Source of the DNA: Macrostomum hystrix
Lineage: Eukaryota; Platyhelminthes; Macrostomidae
Direction: 5' to 3'
Assembly (NCBI GenBank): GCA_950097015.1
Contig: CATNEN010000039.1
Location: 6,278,501 to 6,342,500, forward strand
DNA: 64,000 bases
Shown here: in pieces, positions 32,935 through 44,925 of the stretch
How the letters are laid out: every line of letters starts with the position of its first letter
How positions within the stretch are numbered: the stretch's first letter is position 1
Notes under the pieces: generated by a model
What the model saw: the letters and a program-made list of their open reading frames with translations, nothing else
What the model was told of the DNA's origin: nothing
Databases searched by the model: none
Program-made: the position numbers and the translations under genes

Positions 32935-35900
32935 ATGGATGCGGACTATCGGTTCAAAATATCATCTGGCCCACCATCTCTGGACTCTGACTCTAATGAT
33001 GGCGCTGATGTAGTTGAAGAGGCTGTGCTCAGTGTGCTCAGTATGCCCCCAAGTAATCAGGAGGACTCTGGCTCTTGTGCTGGCCCAGATGCCATAGAAA
33101 GTTTAACAACAGTCGCAAAAGCAAACGGGACTTCTTGTTCTACTTTCCCAGCTTTTCAGCTTGGCAAATCTGGACAAGAAGATGTTAGCCTTCCATCTGA
33201 GGTGGGCTGCAGCCAAGCTGGCAACAGTGCGACAGTGCCAGACGACTTCGATGACTTTGGCGACTTTGCCGATTTTAACAGTGCTCCGCCACAGGCGTGG
33301 GTGACACCAAGCGACGTTGAAATTTGTCAGCCCGCCAACGCTGCTGCAATGGAAACTGAGGAACAAGTTACAAAACTGGAGCATGGTGTACTAGATAGAG
33401 CTGAGCCTAGCACAAAAGAAGCAGTATTACTTAACGAAAACGGGGCTGAAGAAACGAACAAAATTGATATGAAACTGGGTGTGCAAGCTAAAGCAGAAGT
33501 AATGCTTCGAAAAGAAGCGGAAGCGAAACTAGAGAAGGAAGCGGAAGTAAAACCGGAAGCAGAACCAGAAGAGAAGGCGCATGCAGAACCAGAAGAGAAA
33601 GCGCAAGCAGAACCGGAAGAGAAAGCGCAAGCAGAAGGTGCAGAGAGGGTGCAAGCAGAACCAGAAGAGAAAGCGCAAGCAGAACCAGAAGAGAAACCGC
33701 AAGCAGAACCAGAAGAGAAACCGGAAGCAGAACCAGAAGAGAAACCGCAAGCAGAACCAGAAGAGAAACCGCAAGCAGAATCAGAAGGGAAACCGCAAGC
33801 AGAACCAGAAGGGAAACCGCAAGCAGAAGGTGCAGAGAAGGTGCAAGCAGAACCAGAAGAGAAACCGCAAGCAGAACCGGAAGAGAAAGCGCAAGCAGAA
33901 GGTGCAGAGAAGGCGCAAGCAGAACCAGAAGAGAAAGCGCAAGCAGAAGGTGCAGAGAAGATGCAAGCAGAAGCTGCAGAACCAGAAGAGAAGGCGCAAG
34001 CAGAACCAGAAGAGAAAGTGCAAGCAGAAGGTGCAGAGAAGATGCAAGCAGAAGCTGCAGAACCAGAAGAGAAGGTGCAAGCAGAAGCTGCAGAACCGGA
34101 AGAGAAATCTCAAGCAGAGCTGGAAGAAAAAGCGGAAACAAAACGAGAAGTGAGGGTAGAAGAAAATCTTAAATATAAATCCGAATTACAGAGAAAAGAC
34201 GAGGCAGAAGTGGAATTCGAAGACGTAGCAAAATCTGAAGCGGAATTGGTTAAAGCTGAACCATCCGGAAAAACTGAAACCACGACGGCTCAAAATGTTA
34301 TGCAGGAATGTGTTAACAAGGAAAGAGAATCCGGTCACTCTCAACCGGAAGTTGCGCCAGAAACTGAAGTAGAAGCAGCAACAGAAGATTTCGGCGATTT
34401 TAGAGCTGATTTTCAAGCAGACTTTGCCACTTTTGAATCAACCACTGAGAAAGGCGCCAGCAGTCTCGAAGGAGCCGAAATCGAAAATGACTGGGCTGAG
34501 TTTTCCGATGTTGCCAGCGCTGACAAAGCGAAGGCAGCCGACAACGGCGAATCCAACGCTGACGATGACGAGTTCGGCGACTTTGATTACTTTCAGGGCG
34601 CTGATTCGACGTCTTTCGAGGCGCCGCCGCCCCTGCCTCAGCCTCTCGTTACTCCGGAGCGTCGGTTTCATCGATTGTGCGCCGACCTGCGCTCTGGTCT
34701 CGACCGGCTGCTCGGCGACGCTCTCGCTGACGGATCCGAAGTAGACGACGATGGCCACGACGATCCGGCGATAGATCCGGCCCGATTAGAACAGCTGCTG
34801 CGAGCGGAGAGTGCTGAACAGCTGGAAGATGTGAAGTCCATTGTGACACAGGCTGCCTCCAGGTGGGAATCCGAGTTTGAAGGTTTTTTCTGCCAAAAAA
34901 TAATTAAGCTGATGAATTTGTTTTGTACATCTGAATTATTAACTTAGCATTTATCTATTTGCCATATAAGAGAGCAGAAGCAAGTGTGCCACTGCATTCA
35001 CTGGTCAGTATAAGTCTCAAGACTCCTACTTTTTTACCTAAAGATTCCTTATAGTTTTCCTAGTTTTATGGCGCCTTTTGTTTGATTGTTTTCATAATTT
35101 TGCTGTTAGTATCTATGATACCAGTATAAAACATTTTGTTCAAATTCTAAAAAATTCAAGTTCTAGCTAGTATTGAAATCAATTTTTGCCTCTCTCACCA
35201 AGGTCCCTAAGCTCGATTCCGCGGCGAGGCCACATTAATTTGGGGCGCAGCCGGGGAGACAAGGCTTGGGGCTGTTTACGCCCTTTAAGGCACACTACCG
35301 GTGTACACTACCGGACGATGAGAAAGTCTGGGCAGATTTAATATCCTTTTTTGTTTAATCGATTTCCTTACAAAATAGCGTTTAACCTGCCTTTCCTATA
35401 CGATTCCGACATCCTTCACCAGTTTTTTTAGCATGCATATTTCTATCTACTATTTTAGTCATCCAACAACAACCAACGTTTGGTCCAATCTGATGGATCT
35501 GGAGAACTCGCCAGCTGTCAAGTACCAATGGGCCCAGTCTGCTTTCTACGAGGAGTCGTTAAAAGCTTTAAATATCGATGTTAGAAATGTGGTAAGTATT
35601 GGGACCTGTACCACCGGTTGTAGGATGTGAATAGCAGCTTCAATGGGATGGAAATTCGGGTGGGTGTCCATGGACTGAACGGCTGTACACACTTTGTCGT
35701 TGCTATGCTATAAATAGCAACTTTTAACCCCATTAGATACTATTTTGGTTTTCAACTTCTATTTCAAACTAAGTAACTTCAATTTCGCCCTCCCCGCGGG
35801 TACAAAGTCCTTATTTCACAGAGCGGACGCAAACACAAATCGCTGTGCTGAAGAGACGAAATAAATGTTACTTTTGTGATATTGATTTACCCTAACTTGG

Positions 35901-38442
35901 GCAGGCCGGTCTCGCGGACGAAATTGAAGTTACTAACCGGGTACACACGCGCACTCCCCTCCCCGCGGGCGAAATTGAAGTTACTTAGTTTGAAATAGAA
36001 GTTGAAAACCAATATAGATTTGAAGATAACTGTTACGTTTGAAGAACACGAGGGCACGTATTTGGGTCTAGGAATTGAAGAAGTATTTTGAGCAGCTCCG
36101 AATTCAATTGAGCACGAAGCTCGCTCAGGATCAGGATCAGGAATCGCAGCAAGATTTGAATGAGGAATCGTAGCAGGATAATCAAGTTACTTGAATCGCA
36201 TCAGGGATTGGAGCTTGAATTTAAATAAAGAAAGGCTGCAAGATTTGAGTTTTAGGATTTGAGAAATTAAAGACAAAGACTTATTCTTGCGAAAGAAGGA
36301 TTCGCAAGGATTAGCCAGAATCGCAACTAGACTTTAGCCAGAATCGCACGTAGACTTTAGCCAGAATCGCAGCTAGACTTTAGCCAGAATCGCAGCTAGA
36401 CTTTAGCCAGAATCGCAGCTAGACTTTAGCCAGAATCGCACCTAGACTTTAGCCAGAATCACAGCTAGACTTTAGCCAGAATCGCACCTAGACTTTAGCC
36501 AGAATCGCAGCTAGACTTTAGCCAGAATCGCAGCAATACAAGCCCCCAAGCCTTCTCTACGCAGCAGCGCCCCTAATTAATCTGCCACCGACCCCCGATA
36601 ACATGGGATACCCTTAATGCTATTAGAAACTAGTAGATATTCTTGATTGCAAAATTTATTTTATTCTACAGCTGAACAGCCGCAAGCACGCCTACCCAAT
36701 ATTCGCTGGCCAGCTTGGTCTTCTGGAGCCAACTCCTGTCGCGTCGTCAGCCACGGCCGATGCTGCTGACAACGGCGAGGCGTCGACAGCGCCAGCTACC
36801 GGCGAACTCAATGTGAGTATTTTGTGTATATTTAGTTGGTTTATTGTCTATTGTATAGTATGTACGCAAAAGCTGACCCTAAAAAGGGCCGTTTTACTCT
36901 CACTATATTGGCAGGAGACTACAGAAGCTGGTGCCGCGGCGCAGGCAGCCAGCAGCGTTGACCCGGGGCTGAAATTCGATTGGAGCTCCAGTGGTCTGAC
37001 TAATCCCTTGGACAGTGAGTTGTTATTTTAGCTTAATTGTTTTTCAAATCATTTACAGTTTATTGTAATTGCATTATGCGTAAATGCAGCGAGATTTCTT
37101 GCTTTATTAATCTTCCCTCGCCAGTCTCGGCACTAATGCTTGACTTGGACAACATTGGAAGCGGCCGTCCGTCCACTAGTGGCCGATCAAGAAACTATGG
37201 TAACTCATATGGAGGCTGCTCCGTCATGAACTCTAGTCTTGTTTTTTTATCTGTGGTGTGTTAATTCGAAACTTTTTTCGCTGCTTCCTTTTATTTATTT
37301 TATTTACTGTTCCTTTCGCCTAAGTTATGCTCACTTTTTAGGCTTTAAAGTTTTTATAAAAGATATCCGGCATTGCATGTCAATATTTTTTTAAATCCTT
37401 CTTCGTGTTTGATTTTTATCACTTCCTCAACATAGGACTGAGTCAGGAAGGGCGGGAACACGGACGGAGTCAGGAAGAGCGGAGCGGGGGTTGGGTGGAG
37501 TCAGTAGTGGCGGAGCGGAGGTGGGGTCGAGGCAGGAAGAGCGGAGCGGGGGTTGTGCGGAGTCAGGAAGAGCGGAGCGGGAGTTGTGCGGAGTCAGGAA
37601 GAGCGGAGCGGAGGCGGGATGGAGTCAGGAAGAGCGGAGCGGAGGTGGGTTGAGTCAGGAAGAGCGGAGCGGAGGTTGGGTGGAGTCAGGAGTGCCGGAG
37701 CGGCAGTTGGGTGGAGTCAGGAGTGGCGGAGCGGAGGCGGGGTGGAGTCAGGAAGAGCGGAGCGGAGGCGGGGCGGAGTCAGGAAGAGCGGAGCGGAGGC
37801 GGGATGGAGTCAGGAAGAGCGGAGCGGAGGCGGGGTGGAGTCAATAAGAGTGGAGCGGAGGTGGAGTGGAGTCAAGAAGAGCGGAGCGGGGTTGGGTTGA
37901 AGTCAGGAGTGGCAGAGTAGGGGTGGAGTCTGGAAGATGTAGAGCTGAGCTGGAGCAGCTGTTGGTGATTGGTTTTGATGTTTCAGTGGATAGTTGGATC
38001 ATATATTATTTCATTGACCGAATATAATATTTTCTGTATATGGCGCGCATATTTTCTTGATTTAGTGTTTCTTTCCGAGTTTTTTCTTAAACATTGTGCT
38101 ATTTTTATTTCCTAACTGAATACTCTCTGAGAGTGTCTTAACAGTTTTTGCATCCAACAAAAATTGACAGCAGAGCTCGAAGCAGAATTTCTCGACAGCA
38201 GCGGCGGCGGCGGCGGCGGCAGCAGCAATGGCGGCATCGGTAGCGCCGAGAAGACGTTGAGCAGCCTCATCTCGGCTAGCGCGGCGACGGCACCTGCGCC
38301 CGCTTCGGCCCTGAGCGAGCGCGCCCGGCAGTTTCTGAAACGCCTGCCCGACCTGTCCTACATGCGCGCCAAAGTGCTCATGTTTCCCATGCATCAAAGC
38401 AACAGTGAGAGCTCACTACCCATAACAGACGACTCACCTTAA
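32935..38442 (+). CDS. AFTPH: Aftiphilin (clathrin/AP-1 accessory protein), six exons
   Basis: Exons 32935-34862, 35459-35591, 36672-36812, 36915-37014, 37125-37199 and 38171-38442. All junction phases agree and the total is 882 residues. The start is MDADYRFKISSGPPSLDSDS, which matches the family's N-terminal 'P-P-L-D' pattern. DDFGDFADFNSAPPQAW (about 104-120) and later DFGDF/DEFGDFDYF blocks are acidic-Phe motifs that bind adaptor ear domains. Residues about 203-400 are an AEPEEKAQ octapeptide array. Exon 2 (VWSNLMDLENSPAVKYQW) is the conserved clathrin-binding block; exon 4 has FDWSSSGLTNPLD and exon 6 has LPDLSYMRAKVLMFP, both diagnostic. Aftiphilin works in AP-1/clathrin trafficking at the trans-Golgi and endosomes. 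Exon 6 has a poly-Gly run. A GT at 38404 could be an alternative donor, but the stop is 36 bases later. ATG 32935 is preceded by an acceptor-like cag, so a 5'UTR exon is possible. Confidence 0.92.
33545..34135 (+). repeat. Coding minisatellite (24-bp, AEPEEKAQ) in aftiphilin exon 1
   Basis: About 25 copies of a 24-bp unit like gcagaaccagaagagaaagc, with GAEK/GAER and AAEPEEK variants, all in frame. It causes long open frames on the other five frames, which are shadows. The protein segment is highly charged and should be disordered. Confidence 0.93.
35186..35345 (+). mobile_element. SINE family B fragment in aftiphilin intron 1
   Basis: Matches the head-body junction of the 61.3-61.65 kb copy: ctaagctcgattcc (B box), gaggccacattaatttgggg, cgcagccggggag, aaggcttgggg and gatgagaaagtc. 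Both the 5' start and the tail are incomplete. A further short antisense piece (agcccccaagccttctct) lies at 36540-36590 in intron 2. Confidence 0.72.
35738..36022. mobile_element. MITE-like inverted-repeat element in aftiphilin intron 2
   Basis: About 55 bp starting ggttttcaacttctatttca (after 35747) is inverted near 35965-36018, ending tgaaatagaagttgaaaacc. Both arms include ccctccccgcggg. The interior has another copy of gaaattgaagttact near 35920. No coding capacity; the target duplication was not clear. Confidence 0.72.
36100..36538. repeat. Two-part minisatellite element, locus 1 (aftiphilin intron 2)
   Basis: A short run of the 24-bp type (aatcgcagcaagatttgaat, aatcgtagcaggat) at 36140-36210, then a linker with gaatttaaataaag and ggatttgagaaattaaag. 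Next come about ten copies of the 23-bp unit ttagccagaatcgcagctag + act at 36318-36538. The same two units and linker occur at 42228-43345 with opposite copy-number emphasis. Confidence 0.85.
37436..37930. repeat. GC-rich minisatellite in aftiphilin intron 5
   Basis: About 16 copies of a roughly 31-bp purine-rich unit such as ggagtcaggaagagcggagc + ggaggcggg with length variants. Open in several plus-strand frames because of composition only. Strong strand asymmetry (almost no C or T). Confidence 0.92.
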
Positions 38443-38636
38443 TTCCTAGTATTTTGTGGCAAAATTATCATTTTGTGTTTGTGCAAATGCATTCCGTTTA
38501 TTTATACTTTTATTTTCCAAGTTTAACTCCGAACATCCCACCTAAAACGTACTCGATTTTTCTGCGACCAAGCCGCGACTACTATGTTTCAGTATTTAGG
38601 AGAGAGTTTTTAGTAGTCGAACCCAGGGATCTTCCG

Positions 38637-40165
38637 TCGATTGGTTGACTCGGACTTCTGACATTCAATCGATTGGTTGACTCGGACTTCTGACATTCAA
38701 TCGATTGGTTGACTCGGACTTCTGACATTCAATCGATTGGTTGACTCGGACTTCTGACATTCAATCGATTGGTTGACTCGGACTTCTGACATTCAATCGA
38801 TTGGTTGACTCGGACTTCTGACATTCAATCGATTGGTTGACTCGGACTTCTGACATTCAATCGATTGGTTGACTCGGACTTCTGACATTCAATCGATTGG
38901 TTGACTCGGACTTCTGACATTCAATCGATTGGTTGACTCGGACTTCTGACATTCAATCGATTGGTTGACTCGGACTTCTGACATTCAATCGATTGGTTGA
39001 CTCGGACTTCTGACATTCAATCGATTGGTTGACTCGGACTTCTGACATTCAATCGATTGGTTGACTCGGACTTCTGACATTCAATCGATTGGTTGACTCG
39101 GACTTCTGACATTCAATCGATTGGTTGACTCGAACTTCTGACATTCAATCGATTGGTTGACTCGGACTTCTGACATTCAATCGATTGGTTGACTCGGACT
39201 TCTGACATTCAATCGATTGGTTGACTCGAACTTCTGACATTCAATCGATTGGTTGACTCGAACTTCTGACATTCAATCGATTGGTTGACTCGGACTTCTG
39301 ACATTCAATCGATTGGTTGACTCGAACTTCTGACATTCAATCGATTGGTTGACTCGAACTTCTGACATTCAATCGATTGGTTGACTCGGACTTCTGACAT
39401 TCAATCGATTGGTTGACTCGGACTTCTGACATTCAATCGATTGGTTGACTCGGACTTCTGACATTCAATCGATTGGTTGACTCGGACTTCTGACATTCAA
39501 TCGATTGGTTGACTCGGACTTCTGACATTCAATCGATTGGTTGACTCGAACTTCTGACATTCAATCGATTGGTTGACTCGAACTTCTGACATTCAATCGA
39601 TTGGTTGACTCGGACTTCTGACATTCAATCGATTGGTTGACTCGGACTTCTGACATTCAATCGATTGGTTGACTCGGACTTCTGACATTCAATCGATTGG
39701 TTGACTCGGACTTCTGACATTCAATCGATTGGTTGACTCGGACTTCTGACATTCAATCGATTGGTTGACTCGGACTTCTGACATTCAATCGATTGGTTGA
39801 CTCGGACTTCTGACATTCAATCGATTGGTTGACTCGGACTTCTGACATTCAATCGATTGGTTGACTCGGACTTCTGACATTCAATCGATTGGTTGACTCG
39901 GACTTCTGACATTCAATCGATTGGTTGACTCGGACTTCTGACATTCAATCGATTGGTTGACTCGGACTTCTGACATTCAATCGATTGGTTGACTCGGACT
40001 TCTGACATTCAATCGATTGGTTGACTCGGACTTCTGACATTCAATCGATTGGTTGACTCGGACTTCTGACATTCAATCGATTGGTTGACTCGGACTTCTG
40101 ACATTCAATCGATTGGTTGACTCGGACTTCTGACATTCAATCGATTGGTTGACTCGAACTTCGCA
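38637..40165. repeat. 32-bp satellite downstream of aftiphilin
   Basis: About 47 near-identical copies of the 32-bp unit tcgattggttgactcggact + tctgacattcaa. The main variation is a single G/A change (ctcggact or ctcgaact), clustered around 39130-39370 and 39540-39590. It starts about 195 bp after the aftiphilin stop, so it may lie in the 3'UTR or just beyond. Confidence 0.97.
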
Positions 40166-40867
40166 CAATCGATCGACTATTTAAATCGAACTTCGCACCA
40201 TCGATCGACACGTATCTTATGTCAAACTCCCTTAGACAATTGCTACTTGCGCTGTGAAACAGGGACCAGTGAAATACTGCTAGTCCCAGATTACCTATGC
40301 CGTTTCCTAATCGTAACCTTCCTAACCTGTTCTCATGACTGAAAAGGTCCCAATGCTGTGGATTTATACTTTTAAGTCCTCTAAATCTGGTGTCAGCATC
40401 ATCGCCGTTGGATGTTTATGTTCTCTGACACCTGTTATGCACACCTGTTGGGATGGGTGTTCCAACACTTCCATGTGCTGAGCATTATAAATATTGACTT
40501 TCCAAATGAATTTAAAATGCCTTTCTAGAGTGTAAATTATAAAATCCTCAGATAATATATATTATAAACTTTTATGTATTTAGAATTGTATAAGTTACAT
40601 TCAGCAGGTAAATTGGCTGTCAGAAACGTATGCCAATTAAACTATTTATTATTGACGTGTTAAAATAAAAATCAATGACGAAATGATTATTGAGTCAGTA
40701 GCCAACATTCCTGCACCCTGTGCGAACATTTTATTTATTATTTCTCTTGTCATTATTATTTTTCTTTATTTTTTATATTTACGAACTTATGAGCTTCACA
40801 TACTACTTCTCAGCTGCTTGGCGCGCCAGGAACTACTGCTTTATATTTGAATCAGTATTCGCCTCCT
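40166..40867. other. Unique sequence between two satellites
   Basis: AT-rich, no gene or repeat seen. The first 50 bases keep decayed pieces of the 32-bp unit (cttcgca, atcgatcgac). Confidence 0.45.
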
Positions 40868-41475
40868 TGGATTCTTGAGATTTCCTATCTGTGATTCTCC
40901 CAAGGTGTGAGATTATCTGCGATTCTCGCAAGGGTGAGATTATCTGAGATTCTCGCAAGGGTGAGATTATCTGAGATTCTCCCAAGGTGTGAGATTATCT
41001 GCGATTCTCGCAAGGGTGAGATTATCTGAGATTCTCGCAAGGGTGATATTATCTGAGATTCTCCCAAGGTGTGAGATTATCTGAGATTCTCACAAGGGTG
41101 AGATTATCTGAGATTCTCGCAAGGGTGAGATTATCTGAGATTCTCCCGAGGTGTGAGATTATCTGAGATTCTCGCAAGGGTGAGATTATCTGAGATTCTC
41201 CTAAAGTGGGAAATTATTTGTGATTCTCTCAAGGTGTGAAATTTTTTGGGATTCTCCCAAGGTGTGAAATCATTTGGGATTCTCCCAAGGTGTGAAATTA
41301 TTTGTGATTCTCCCAAGCTGGGAAATTATTTGTGATTCTCCCAAGGTGTGAAATTTTTTGGGATTCTCCCAAGCTGGGAAATTATCTGTGATTCTCCCAA
41401 GCTGGGAAATTATCCCAGATTTTCTCTGTGTGAACTTATCTAAGATTCTGAGGTGGGAGATTTCCTGAAATTCCA
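40868..41475. repeat. 27/28-bp minisatellite
   Basis: About 21 copies of gattctcgcaagggtgagat + tatctga, alternating with a 28-bp form carrying cccaaggtgtg. The right half drifts to aaattatttgtg variants. Minus-strand open frames here are repeat artefacts. Confidence 0.93.
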
Positions 41476-42227
41476 GCTATTCGCTCATTCCTAATAATTT
41501 ATAGACCTACTGGAGGAATGGTGACACCAGTCATTAGATATGCGTGAGAAAGAGCCTGTTGACATGCCCTTCATTTGTTAATAAATTGGTATGCGCATCT
41601 TGTAGTCTTTGATTTGAACAGAACAGCGGTAACTGTTGTTAGTAAACAGTAAAAATATCCCCCCCGGACCATGGAACTCCGCTGGGAAAGCTTCGCGCTT
41701 CGTTTGAATCATCTCGCCAGTTAATAAAACAAACGCTAGTCTATATAGTATCAAGATAGCCCGCTATTTCGTAGTTTCTTACATGCTTTAGCGTGATCGT
41801 CAGGAAATAAAATAGGAGATTTCCAAGAATCATACACGCCAGGCTGCTGCTGTACTTACTGTATTCCACTTGCACCCCCTGAAGCGTGAAAAAATGCTTC
41901 CCATGAAATCGAGATCTGTGTGGCAAGCGCGATGGCAATGGTGATACAGTTTAATATGTGACCAAAGTTCAGTGGAGCCTTTTCTAAATAAACTGTGCAC
42001 TACAGATATTTAATTGTGTTCCTATCTGTAAAATTTTCTATCTATGCTATCTATCTTGTAAAATTTATATTTTACAAGCTCTGGGGCTCTGACATAGTAC
42101 CAGCTAAAGTAACAAGGCAGAACACCTAAAATTAAAAAAAATGGGATACTCGCAATTAAATAAAATCCATAGCACTAAAGCCAGAGCAAGCAACACTTAA
42201 ATTCTATTGGGTATAAAACTAATTCGA
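41476..42227. other. Unique sequence between minisatellites
   Basis: No recognisable gene. A 65-codon minus-strand frame at 41741-41938 has no supporting features. Confidence 0.4.
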
Positions 42228-43345
42228 GCCCGGAATCGCAGCAAGGTTCGCTGCTTAAATCGCGTCAGGATTTAAGCGAAGAATCGCAGCAGTATTTTAA
42301 TCAGGAATCGCAGCAGTATTTTAATCAGGAATCGCAGCAGTATTTTAATCAGGAATCGCAGAAGTATTTTAATCAGGAATCGCAGCAGGATTTGAATCAG
42401 TAATCGTAGCAGTATTTTAATCAGGAATCGCAGTAGGATTTGAATCAGGAATCGCAGCAGTATTTTAATCAGGAATCGCAGCAGTATTTTAATCAGGAAT
42501 CGCAGCAGGATTTGAATCAGGAATCGTAGCAGTATTTTAATCAGGAATCGCAGTAGGATTTAAATCAGGAATCGCAGCAGTATTTTAATCAGGAATCGCA
42601 GTAGGATTTAAATCAGGAATCGCAGCAGTATTTTAATCAGGAATCGCAGCAGGATTCGAATCAGGAATCGCAGCAGTATTTTAACCAGGAATCGCAGCAG
42701 GATTCGAATCAGAAATGGCAGCAGTTTTTTTATCAGGAATCGCAGCAGGATTTGAATCAGGAATCGCAGCAGTATTTTAATCAGGAATGGCAGCAGTATT
42801 TTAATCAGGAATCGCAGCAGGATTTGAATCAGGAATCGCAGCAGTATTTTATTCAGGAATCACAGTAGGATTCGAATCAGGAATCGCAGCAGGATTTGAA
42901 TCAGGAATCGCAGCAGTATTTTAATCAGGAATCGCAGCAGGATTCGAATCAGGAATCGCAGTAGGATTTGAATCAGGAATCGTAGCAGTATTTGAATCAG
43001 GAATCGCAGCAGGATTTTAATCAGGAATCGCAGTAGGATTTGAATCAGGAATCGTAGCAGTATTTTAACCAGGAATCGCAGCAGGATTTTAATCAGGAAT
43101 CGCAGCAGGATTCGTGTCAGGAATCGTAGCAGTATTTTAACCAGGAATCGCAGCAGTATTTTAATCAGGAATCGCAGCAGTATTTTAATCAGGAATCGCA
43201 GCAGGATTTGAATCAGGAATCGCAGCAGGATTTTAATCAGGAATCTTAGTAGGATACGAAATTATAATACGAAATAAGGATCACCAATATTTAAAATTGA
43301 GGATTTGAGAATTAGAAGAGTTTAGCCAGAATCGCAGCTAGACTT
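42228..43345. repeat. Two-part minisatellite element, locus 2
   Basis: About 42 copies of the 24-bp unit aatcgcagcagtattttaat + cagg (with gatttgaat, gattcgaat and tagg variants), then a linker with ggatttgagaattagaag. A single copy of tttagccagaatcgcagcta + gact ends at about 43345. Unit sequences and order match 36100-36538. Confidence 0.93.
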
Positions 43346-43675
43346 CCGCCACCCTTGGCATTTTAAAAAAATATAAAAATAAAAATTAGTAAATGCTAAT
43401 TAAAGAATTTCTCAAAGTATTTTCTTACATTTCTGAATCTAAAAATGCTGGCTCGCAAATTCTTTCCTCAGTTTTGTATCGAAAAAAAACTTTCTGCTGC
43501 ACTCAACATATTTTTTGAGCGAGAAGAGTAAATAAGCTTAAAAAATTTGCTTTTACAGTAGCTATAAATAGCTCTTACTATATATTAACAGTTTGTTGTA
43601 CTCAAAAAACCTAAAAAGAATTATGCAAATCTTCTACTTACGTTTTTAACTGTTGATGATTAAAGGTTACTCAAA
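43346..43675. other. AT-rich spacer
   Basis: No gene or repeat recognised between the two minisatellites. Confidence 0.4.
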
Positions 43676-44925
43676 ATCTCATGCTATCCCCTGGAAATTT
43701 CATGTTTTTTTCCTGGAAATCTCATGCTATTCCCTGGAAATCTCATGCTATCCCCTGGAAATCTCATGTTTTTTTCCTGGAAATCTCATGCTATTCCCTG
43801 GAAATCCCATCCTATCCCCTGGAAATCTCATGCTATCCCCTGGAAATCTCATGCTATCCCCTGGAAATCTCATGTTTTTTTCCTGGAAATCTCATGCTAT
43901 TCCCTGGAAATCCCATCCTATCCCCTGGAAATCTCAAGCTATCCCCTGGAAATCTCATGCTATCCCCTGGAAATTTCATGTTTTTTCCTGGAAATCTCAT
44001 GCTATTCCCTGGAAATCCCATCCTATCCGCTGGAACTCTCATGTTTTTTTCCTGGAAATCTCATGCTTGTTCCTTGAAATCTCAAGCTATCCCCTGGAAA
44101 TCTCATGCTATCCCCTGGAAATCTCATGCTATCCCCTGGAAATCTCATGTTTTTTTCCTGGAAATCTCATGCTTGTTCCTGGAAATCTCATGTTTGTTCC
44201 TGGAAATCTCATGCTTGTTCCTGGAAATCTCATGCTTGTTCCAGGAAATCTCATGCTTGTTCCTGGAAATCTCATGCTATCCCCTGGAAATCTCATGCTA
44301 TCCCCTGGAAATCTCATGTTTTTTTCCTGGAAATCTCATGCTATTCCCTGGAAATCCCATCCTATCCCCTGGAAATCTCAAGCTATCCCCTGGAAATCTC
44401 AAGCTATCCCCTGGAAATCTCATGTTTTTTTCCTGGAAATCTCATGCTATTCCCTGGAAATCCCATCCTATCCCCTGGAAATCTCAAGCTATCCCCTGGA
44501 AATCTCATGCTATCCCCTGGAAATCTCATGTTTTTTTCCTGGAAATCTTATGCTTGTTCCTGGAAATCTCATGTTTGTTCCTGGAAATCTCATGCTTGTT
44601 CCTGGAAATCTCATGCTTGTTCCTGGAAATCTCAAGCTATCCCCTGGAAATCTCATGCTATCCCCTGGAAATCTCATGCTATCCCCTGGAAATCTCATGT
44701 TTTTTTCCTGGAAATCTCATGCTTGTTCCTTGAAATCTCATGTTTGTTCCTGGAAATCTCATGCTTGTTCCTGGAAATCTCATGCTTGTTCCAGGAAATC
44801 TCATGCTTGTTCCTGGAAATCTCATGCTATCCCCTGGAAATCTCATGCTATCCCCTGGAAATCTCATGCTATCCCTGGAAATCTCATGCTATCCCTGGAA
44901 ATTTCATGTTTTTTCTTGGAAATAT
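43676..44925. repeat. 20-23-bp minisatellite (ctggaaatctcatg)
   Basis: About 58 copies of ctggaaatctcatgctatcc + c with three alternating spacers (ctatccc, ttttttc, cttgttc). These alternate in longer blocks, so a higher-order period of about 290-380 bp is visible. All three plus frames stay open for up to 424 codons; this is a repeat property and I do not call a protein. Confidence 0.95.

Noticed and set aside
33488-34153. Leu-rich and Lys/Gln-rich open frames overlapping aftiphilin
   Set aside because: Shadows of the in-frame 24-bp coding repeat on other frames.
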